Origin: Collybia mongolica
Lineage: Eukaryota > Basidiomycota > Agaricomycetes > Agaricales > Clitocybaceae
Assembly: GCA_013420905.1 (NCBI GenBank)
Contig: JAAXNY010000005.1
Span: 992,001 to 1,056,000 of the forward strand
Length of the DNA stretch: 64,000 nt
Reading direction: 5' to 3'
The notes under the pieces were generated by a model that made no database searches, was not told the origin of the DNA, and saw only the letters and a program-made list of their open reading frames with translations. Made by a program: the position numbers and the translations under genes. Shown here one piece after another: positions 56,666-64,000 of the stretch; position 1 is the stretch's first letter, and every line of letters starts with the position of its first letter.

Positions 56666-58405
56666 CTAGTTAACTCTCCTCTTCTTCGCTGGCAGCCCTT
56701 CCTTGCCATGATCTTTGTGACCCCCCTCATTTCTGTGATGATTCTCTGTACTGTCAATATATTCTAACTCATCCTCATGCCCCGCACCTGAAGTCCCAAT
56801 AGTGGTCGAACTTGAGCCACTACTTGATTGTGAAGATGAAGGAGCGATGAATGGGTCTGATAATGATTGCTGTAGAGATTGATCAGTGAAATAAATGGTA
56901 GGTACATCTCTCAATTCTACTCACTTTGTTAGCTACCTCAGTGCTTCGAAGTGTAAGGGGTAATCCGAATGCTGAGATTCGCACCCAGGAATCAGGCAGG
57001 GAGGTTAACACAGGATTAAAGATGTCTGCAGCCTGCTCAAGATCCAAATCAGAAGGGGCCTTGGGTTTAGGCCTGTAAGGCCCCTTCCTCCCCTCCATCT
57101 TGTATGGGCTTGGGGGCTTTGGGACTAGTGGGCACAAGATCAAGACTTGTTCAATAAGGCCTGAAAATGAGTTGACGATTGCCCCTCCACCCTTTGGAAC
57201 AATATAATGATGTTTGATGTGGAAATAAATCTTGATGAGAGCACTGTTCAGCTGCTGCTCAATCTCTTCTGGTTTCACTAAATCATTGTGCTGATCGTAA
57301 ACCAGCAGCAGGTCCACAGAGAACATCTCTCAGATTTCCTTCCAGGCGCCCTCGTGTGCCAGCAGTATGGGCCAGTTGGCTGTCATGTCATCAACGGTCC
57401 CTAAGATGGGTGGTCAGCCCATGCCACTTGGCACTCATAGTGCTCAAGATATCTTACTGCCTCTTGGGATTGGAGATGGCTGGTGAAATCTTTGTAAGCA
57501 GGGTACCAGGTCAATGGACACGACTCACTTGTTTCTGAAACACCAATGCTGATAACCAAATAAACTTTTGCTTTCCTTCTTCCAGAATCAAGTACATGTT
57601 GGGTGCACTTGCAGTCACCACAGCATCCTGCACATTCTCAAGGTTACATATGGTTAGATCAAAATCTTCTGAGAATGGATTGTCGAGAGGTTGTGCCAGG
57701 GTAAGCTGGAATTTGGCAGTGTAAGGGCAACTCCGGCGGAGTGCGCGCGAACTTAGTAGAGCGGGCCGACGCTGGTGGAGGGGATCCTAAGAGATGTATT
57801 CACTTGTACGACATATGTGCTACTCACCTGGTGGAGGGGATCCTAAGAGAATTCTCTGAGGAGCCTCCATCAGGGGGGGTGTGCTATATACCTAGTACTA
57901 CATTAAATACACGTTCCCGGTGCGGTACGACGACACGCGTTGGGTTAGCGAAGGTCACGTGACCGTGCCCTTGATAGTCCGAACAAGTGCGAAGTCCGGC
58001 GGCGAACTGCGCGCGAAGTAGAGAGTGGGGGTGCGTGTGGGCGTAGGTAATGAACGTGCGATGTAGTGAATGTAATGGAGTGAGCGCGAAGTAAGCAGAT
58101 CGGCGAAGTAAGGGGGAAATGGAGTTCCCCTTACAGGCAGCATCCAAGGTATTGAACTTTGAGTTGTAGTTTCCCATTGGGCCCACATAGAGCTTGTCAC
58201 CCAAAACTTCACCCACTACGATACACACTGCATTGGGGGGGGGGCGTCCGTCGGAATCATCCTTTACCTTTCTTTCAACTAGAAAATTTGCGTTTCCCTC
58301 TTTCTTCCATGCAACGGATGATAAAAATGTCACTGCCGCAACATAATTCTCAAGGCAGAGGAGGTCATTCCTGCGCATGTACCTGCCGGTATAGCTCATC
58401 TTCAT
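56666..58405 (-). pseudogene. Hypothetical multi-exon gene disrupted by an insertion
   Basis: Minus-strand coding text runs from MKMSYTGRYMRRNDLLCLEN (58405) through WKKEGNANFLVERKVKDDSD and VGEVLGDKLYVGPMGNYNSK, is cut by the 57720-58135 element, and resumes as FQLTLAQPLDNPFSEDFDLT and MYLILEEGKQKFIWLSALVF (57705-57540). Further exons near 57326-56930 (LLLVYDQHNDLVKPEEIEQQ, then LTSLPDSWVRISAF) and 56895-56666 (Ser-rich, ending KKRRV-N) follow. A possible upstream exon is at 59625-59480 (IPMGLEDLESLHGEAS). I do not recognise a family. The insertion within an exon would interrupt the protein. Confidence 0.5.
57715..58140. mobile_element. Short TIR element or solo LTR inserted in a gene
   Basis: Element 57720-58135 (416 bp), TGTAAGGGCAACTCC...GGAGTTCCCCTTACA (14 of 15 inverted-repeat bases match), 5-bp duplicate GGCAG at 57715-57719 and 58136-58140. 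The TG...CA ends and 5-bp duplicate would fit a solo LTR; the long inverted repeat and small size would fit a miniature DNA transposon. It contains a 21-bp direct repeat (GGTGGAGGGGATCCTAAGAG) near 57775 and 57832. Confidence 0.8.
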
Positions 58406-60520
58406 ATATGGTCAGTTCCTCATTACTCTAGGGGTGTTGGTGCTGTTCTCACCTTGGAGGTCAACAAAGTATTGTAGAATTTAGATGAAAGATGGTAGAT
58501 CAGGATATGAGTAAGCAGATCACAGTGATCCATGAGTTAGTGACTTACGATTTTTATAGTCTTATCCTTGAATCTTGGAATTGTGAATCTGGATGGTGGC
58601 TCTTTTTGCAGGGTTGGGTCATGTATCCAATAGGTTATGGCTATGTTCCTATTATTATGACATTCTTCGTGCATCTTATCTACACAGAGATTATACAGTA
58701 CAAGCAATCACTCGAACATGGCATTCCTCCCTATTGTACATAGCGCCTTCTGGTATTGAAACGCAACTAATCCTCCTCACTGTTCAAAGCCACTATATGG
58801 CCTGGGTGTACCACATGGTACAGCACTGTGCAATGAAAAAATGTAATTGGGTGGTGCTCCTGCAGGTATTGCAGAATAGCTTCCAGCAATTCTACCAGAT
58901 CTGTTGGGATGAGCCACATGATCAAATGCATATGGAGCAATCCTCTCTCTTGCCGTTCTGCTCTGGGTGGTAAGTTTTACATTGACAGAAAAATATGTGT
59001 GTACACACCGGATTCAGAGTGCTGTACTTGACTGATCCTAAGTCTTGGGACCAGATACCAGGTAATACAAACATAGACAATGAAGCAATTCATGCAATTC
59101 TTCCAATAATTGTTGTCTGGGTTAGCCATTTAATTGTTGCCTACTCCATTGCAAATTTAAGCAATCCGTTCTTGCAAATGCGGAGAACGGGAGAACTTGA
59201 AACACAGTTTTTTTACAGTTTAGTGTATTTTTTCCAATTCGGGTTAAACCCGGTAATGTCACTCTAATTGCTAAATGCCCTCTAAGTTCTGAAATCTTGT
59301 ACTCTAATCTCTTACAGAACAATTACAGGACAATAACTAGTTCCCGGTAGTATGGCAGCCTAAGAAGTTATTGTCTATCATGGTCTGTCAAACCCAAATC
59401 TATATCATTGAATAATCACTTTGAATTTTAAAAACTGCTATGGGGGGCAATAAATGTTCCAGCAATAATCACCAATCCTCTACTTGAAGTGCAAATTTTG
59501 GAAGATAGTTGAGTCACCCATGTTCCCTTCAACATCCCTCTCATTGTAGAAGCCTCCCCATGCAAACTCTCCAAATCCTCCAAGCCCATTGGTATGTCTC
59601 CAGATTGCAGGGCAAGCAGAGCCATGGGGTACTAGCCAGGAACGAGTGGAGTAACTAAATCATATCAGGTGGTCCCATACTCAATGCTTGTCTCCCTGGA
59701 TGGCAAAAAAAAGGTGCCGATTGACCTATTCATAGTGGCAAGGGCAGGATATGCACAAATAAGGTGCAAAGAGGTAAGGAGATTCATCTGTGATGTAACT
59801 GTTGCTGATATGAGCACTGGAATCATGGTCTCAGTGCGACTCTCAGTGATGGTAATTGTTGCTCGCTACCAGAAATTCTAAGTGGCATCACTGGAACAGA
59901 AACACTAGAGCGCACCTTATAGTTGTGGATAAGGTGTCATGGTGGAAGAGTCGGGTGATACTTGATGCTTCCAAGAAAGGATACCTCAAGCCTGTGGATG
60001 ACTCCTGACTGTAACCAATAGTGGGTAGGAAAATTCGCCACTGTTCTAGGGTGCCCTGTGGAGTGAGGATATTAAGGTCTCATGGCAGATCATTCTGTGT
60101 ACTAATCTAACCTTACCATATTGAGATCCATCTGAGAAATGCAATGTGCTGAAGAGCTTACTATAGGCCACCAACAGCAGGCCAACAAACAAGACCTTGG
60201 GCAAAAGGTAGAGCTCTTCATATTTGAATAGAGTAAGGAGTTCATAACATTGAGCTTCTACAGAATATTTCTGCCAAGCTGATATCTAATCAGATCAGCA
60301 CTACTATGGTTTACTCAAACCAATGGATGCCTGAAACAACACATATTGTTAAATTCACAGATGGCACAGAAATAGATGTGGAGCTAGGCCTATTCACCAT
60401 CCCTCAAATCATTGATGCCTGTAATGGGATTTGTCTTCTGTCAAAATTGGACAAAAGGATGCTGACAAGCATGGCCTCGCTCCATGCGTGTCAAACGGTC
60501 TTTTCCTTAACTGCACCATG
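58406..60520. other. Uncertain coding remnants
   Basis: Short frames on both strands (58593-58973 plus, 59428-59625 minus, 59669-59881 plus, 60306-60521 plus) show protein-like text but no recognised domain or consistent gene. Some may be upstream exons of the 58405 minus gene. Confidence 0.35.
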
Positions 60521-60779
60521 ACCTAGGAAATCCCCACTACCAAGTAAACATGCGCTGCCGCCGAGATCATACGGAATAACCACCGCCGGTCCCATATCAC
60601 GAGTTCGCTGCCGCCAAAGTATTGACTCTCACCGAACATCATGCCGACCACTTTCCTCAACGATTCCCACCGTGGCTCCGTCGCCGCTGCCGGATATCCC
60701 TTCGTCGATCGCGCCGCTGACCACCGACTCCGAAGTCACGTCTTCATGTTCCTTCAACATGTACGTATCGTTGGTATGG

Positions 60780-60943
60780 CCACACCGACGTGCCCGGTGG
60801 GCACAGACACCGAAGTATAGAGTCCGCCTTGTAGTATGAAACATAACGATGCATTCCCACACCGACGTGCCCGGTAGGCACAGACACCGAAGTATAGAGT
60901 CCGCCTTGTAGTATGAAACATAACGACGCATTCCCACACCGAC
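60780..60943. repeat. 77-bp tandem repeat, about 2.1 copies
   Basis: Units start CCACACCGACGTGCCCGGT and recur at 60780, 60857 and (partial) 60934. The first two units differ at two positions. Confidence 0.9.
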
Positions 60944-61019
60944 CCTGTATCTAATTTATCTATCTCCTCCTTCATGTTTCCTTGGTCACATCTGTAGACA
61001 CAGACTCCGGCCTAGGGTA

Positions 61020-61429
61020 CAACTTTTAGTATAAATACCTCTGTATTTTACTTACTTGACGGATATAATCAACTACCTTCTCTCTCTCTCTCTCTCTCTC
61101 TACGGAGCTCTCGCTCTCTTATAAGACGCGTCCGAACTTTGCACCGAAGTCGCATCCCGCACCGAACCCGTTACGCCGAACGCTCGGACATCGCACCACC
61201 GAGTCCTGTTCACCGTACAGTCGTACTGCGTCGCCGACCGACGCGCCTCCAAAGTCGTGACCACCGACTCCGACGATCTCCAACCCCCTTCACACCTGCC
61301 GTCTGACACCCTTCTCCGGTATATTCCCATTGCCTTTGCTACGCTGATCTTCGCTCTTTCTGCATAGGAATTCCTCTATTATTTTACAACTAGAGGCCCG
61401 CTCGGAGTAACAAGTCCGACGACTTAACA
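61020..61429. other. Promoter-like, possible LTR fragment
   Basis: A TATAAATAC box (near 61031), a (CT)n run at about 61078-61101 and a GC-rich, CGA-rich segment ending CGACTTAACA lie just upstream of the Helitron coding remains. The composition differs from both sides. The end TTAACA could be an LTR edge, but I found no matching start or target duplicate. Confidence 0.35.
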
Positions 61430-61437
61430 CACTCCCA

Positions 61438-64000
61438 GTGAACTCGGTCCTGTCAACGCACTTGGGCTTGTTCAAAAAGATCAAAAATATGACCAGGGAA
61501 CAGCAAGAAGCATTTTGTAAGAAGTTATCAGAAGTTGTTGGGACAAAGAAGAGGAAGTTTGGAAAAGCGCCAACATACCCTTGCAAAAAAACAAAAGTGG
61601 TTCCAGAAATATCATCCAGTTCACCTTCTATCACAGCCAGTACATCAGGTATACAGGCTGCTGAACTTTCAACATCATTCACTAGATACAACTGGAGAGA
61701 ACATCATAGCAAATCATTCAAGACACCAAGCAAAGAAACTGTGTACAGCCACAGTACAATGAAGAGGGCTTAAGCCAGTGTATGTGCACCATCATGATTA
61801 TTATTGGCAAGCTATGGTGGTTAAATAGGACATTAGTTGAGGAAAGTCCAAGTCTGATAGGTGCTGCATATGCAGACCTCATTGATATTGATATTCCCGA
61901 GGATGAAGGGGATACAGGTGAGTTTTAAATGTATATAAAGAAGTATACTGTCCTTATAAACTACCATATAGTAGAACCTGCTGTTATTCCATTGCAAGCA
62001 TTAGGAGTTGTTGATGTTGAGGGGAATGATGTCCCAGAAAATGAGCTTTTAGCTCATGCACTCTCCAATGCAGCCAATAATGGAAACAAATCAGATGACT
62101 TCCATATTTGAAGATCAAGTGCATTTGTCAATGAATATGCCAGAAGAGATGAGGTGACTGGGCAACGGAATGATGGGGGACCTAGTAATGCCAACCATCT
62201 CCTGGGAACATTTCCTACCCTCTTTCCATATGGAATGGGGATTGATTACAGTAATAGGGTCCACAACTGCTTTTTTTGCAGCTAGATTTGAGGTTGGACA
62301 TCCAGTTGATGTGCCATATGAGACACATGTCCGGTGGGCTCTCTGATATGCTGATCAGCAGTTCCGGAAGGACCTTTACTTTGTGTTTCAAGTTTTTGGT
62401 GTCATCCAGAAATGACAAGTCTGCTGCTCTGCCAGTCTCCAGATCAAGCAGTCATCGTTTATACAGAATGAACACAAGCTCAGGGCGCTTAGGCCTTCTG
62501 ATCTTCTAGCTGCCAGTTGTGAAGAAACCTGAGGGACAATATATTCCAATCCAGCTGTGCAGGAGTTGCGATCCCAACTGTCAGCAGTTCGTGTGAAGGT
62601 ACAAGGAACTGATGAATCAAGACAATCAATGTGACCCAAAGTTTGGGGAATGATTGTAAAATACAACCCTCCCAATCTCTGGGTGACTATCAACCCAAAC
62701 AATTCCCAGGACCCTATTGCACAGGTTTTTACAGGGGAACAAATTAATTTAGATGACTTCACAAAACTTGGAGGACCATTGGCTACAGAAAGAGTGATTA
62801 ACATTGCAAGTGATCCTTTTGCTGCTGCTCAATTCTTTCATTTTATGGTAAAACCTGTTCTCGAGGAGTTGTTTGGGATACGGGTCAAGAAAGGAACAGC
62901 TCACAATATAGAAAGAACTGAAGGGATAATCGGAATAGTCAGAGGATATATAGGTGCAATTGAAGCACAAGGAAGAGGGACACTCCATTTTCATGTCATT
63001 ATCTGGCTTCAAGGAGCTCTAACATCACAAGCCATGAAGAGTGCACTACTCTCCTCATCATTTTGCAATAAAATATGCCAATATATCCAGGCAAATATCC
63101 GTGCCGACTTTCAAGGAGCTGAACGCCTTGCAGCTGATGTCCGGAGCATACCTCCAACACAAGATGTAGGGTACTCACGGCCAATTGACCCTCGCTGGAG
63201 TCCTCACTACACTCGGGATAGTAAAGAGTTTGAGTTATCCTTGGCACGGACAGTCTAGTTTCATACATGTACACCAAACCCATGCTTGAAGCTATCAGGT
63301 AACTGATACATTTGTAAACGCAGGGCACCATTCCCACTCTCCAATATAGATTGGATTGACATGGCTGGGAAATGGGGCCCATGAAGGACTTGTGCATATA
63401 TCAATAACTTCTGTCCATCCTTGCTGCAATGCATTCGGGCCAACCACAATATAAAGTTGATCCTGGATGGTGTTGAAACGAAATCAATCACCTGGTACAT
63501 CACCAACTATGCCACAAAAAAACAGCAGCGATCATCAAACACCTCTGCATTGTTAGCTAAATGGCTAGCTTATCACAAATCTCAAGAGAAGCGTAGTGTT
63601 GATAGTGTCAATATCAACAAACATCTAATACAGCGGTGCGCTAATATGCTGACACGGGATTGAGAATTTGGAGCACCTGAAGTCATTAGCTATCTTATGG
63701 GATGGGGAGATCGATATGAATCACATCTTTATGTGACTATATATTGGGACAGCGCAATGAATGCCCTCAAAATGGCATATCCAGCACTAAAGAACAAGAC
63801 GTAAGCATCTCCCCCCCTGAAGCGAGCCACAGCCATGATTAATAACGCACAAATTAGCCATATAGAAAAGGTTGCCAAAGTCTTGGGTGTAACAGATGGG
63901 ATCGTACAACCTCCCGAGCCAGAAGTATGTCACAAAGGCCATGTGAACCTGTTCCAGCCACTGATCTCAATGCAATTCAGAATGAAATCGCACGAATTGA
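61438..64000 (+). mobile_element. Decayed Helitron, runs off the right edge
   Basis: Contains the N-terminal and Rep regions of a Helitron Rep/helicase protein with stops and frame changes. Neither Helitron terminus was identified; the helicase part and 3' hairpin would lie beyond 64000. Confidence 0.8.
61489..63810 (+). pseudogene. Helitron Rep/helicase, N-terminal and Rep region
   Basis: Pieces in order: MTREQQEAFCKKLSEVVG (61489), a segment ending NAANNGNKSDDFHI (62109), then FVNEYARRDEVTGQRNDGGP in the same frame after a TGA, the Helitron_like_N block at 62650-63258 (MIVKYNPPNLWVTINPNNSQ, IASDPFAAAQFFHF) with the HUH motif GRGTLHFHVIIW near 62975-63006, and the two-Tyr motif WYITNYATKKQQ near 63488-63525. 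The HUH His pair and both Tyr residues are kept. Frame changes near 62275-62500, a stop at 63256-63258 and a TGA at 63661-63663 show inactivation. The Rep protein would nick and rejoin single strands during rolling-circle transposition. Confidence 0.85.

Noticed and set aside
60488..61429. Solo LTR ending CTTAACA
   Set aside because: No matching TG start with inverted end and no 5-bp duplicate could be found.
1..64000. tRNA or rRNA genes
   Set aside because: None could be recognised by eye; the GGGCCCATAACC matches are primer-binding sites of copia elements, not tRNA genes.

Overview
This window looks like an accessory, transposon-rich stretch of a filamentous basidiomycete genome, most likely an Agaricomycete. 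The evidence is short GT-AG introns (about 40-65 bp), an Rds1-type ferritin-like secreted protein, an EAF-type elongation factor with fungal exon structure, and a mixture of Ty1/copia, hAT and Helitron elements. The species cannot be fixed from sequence alone.

Left part (1-8.1 kb): a broken Prp6 fragment, a CVNH-like gene on the minus strand (1904-2857), and two members of a small, unrecognised protein family (4676-4996 and 7210-7536). A third member lies at 23296. From 8105 to 18087 there is one Ty1/copia element (minus strand, TSD CACAT). Its left LTR is split by a complete 4.62-kb hAT transposon (8124-12743, TSD AACAGGAT) that carries a spliced transposase gene.

Middle (18.4-41 kb): a 796-bp non-autonomous hAT-like element; a beta-trefoil-like gene (20359-21098); the third small-family gene (23296); two deletion derivatives of the 8124 hAT family (24205-24788 and 31917-32568, each with an exact 8-bp TSD); three genes for small secreted or cell-surface-like proteins (25268-25710 minus, 26845-27428 plus, 28483-29109 minus); an Rds1 homologue (29896-31300 minus); an EAF homologue (34890-36471 plus); and a multi-exon membrane protein of unknown function (36789-39769 minus). 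The last three are the most ordinary, euchromatic-looking genes here.

Right part (41.4-64 kb): a second copia element (41466-51298, TSD GTTTG, plus strand) holds a third copia element (44006-48530, TSD ACTAT, minus strand) inside its integrase gene. Next come an 851-bp hAT-like element (51755-52605); a 2.86-kb hAT relic (53584-56440) that keeps a transposase tail and an intact passenger ORF with a SAP-like motif; a multi-exon hypothetical gene cut by a 416-bp TIR element or solo LTR (57720-58135); a 77-bp tandem repeat; and the decayed 5' part of a Helitron Rep/helicase gene that runs off the right edge.

The most interesting observations are: (i) hAT-like families whose two ends carry matching low-complexity arrays of a family-specific short motif, all with TAG...CTA termini and 8-bp TSDs; (ii) LTR divergence and coding damage in copia elements 1 and 3 that falls on CpG sites; (iii) copia primer-binding sites complementary to the anticodon arm of initiator tRNA-Met rather than its 3' end; (iv) the SAP-like passenger ORF; and (v) the three-member small-protein family with a conserved promoter and probable 5'UTR intron. 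All calls come from reading the sequence; no database search was run.
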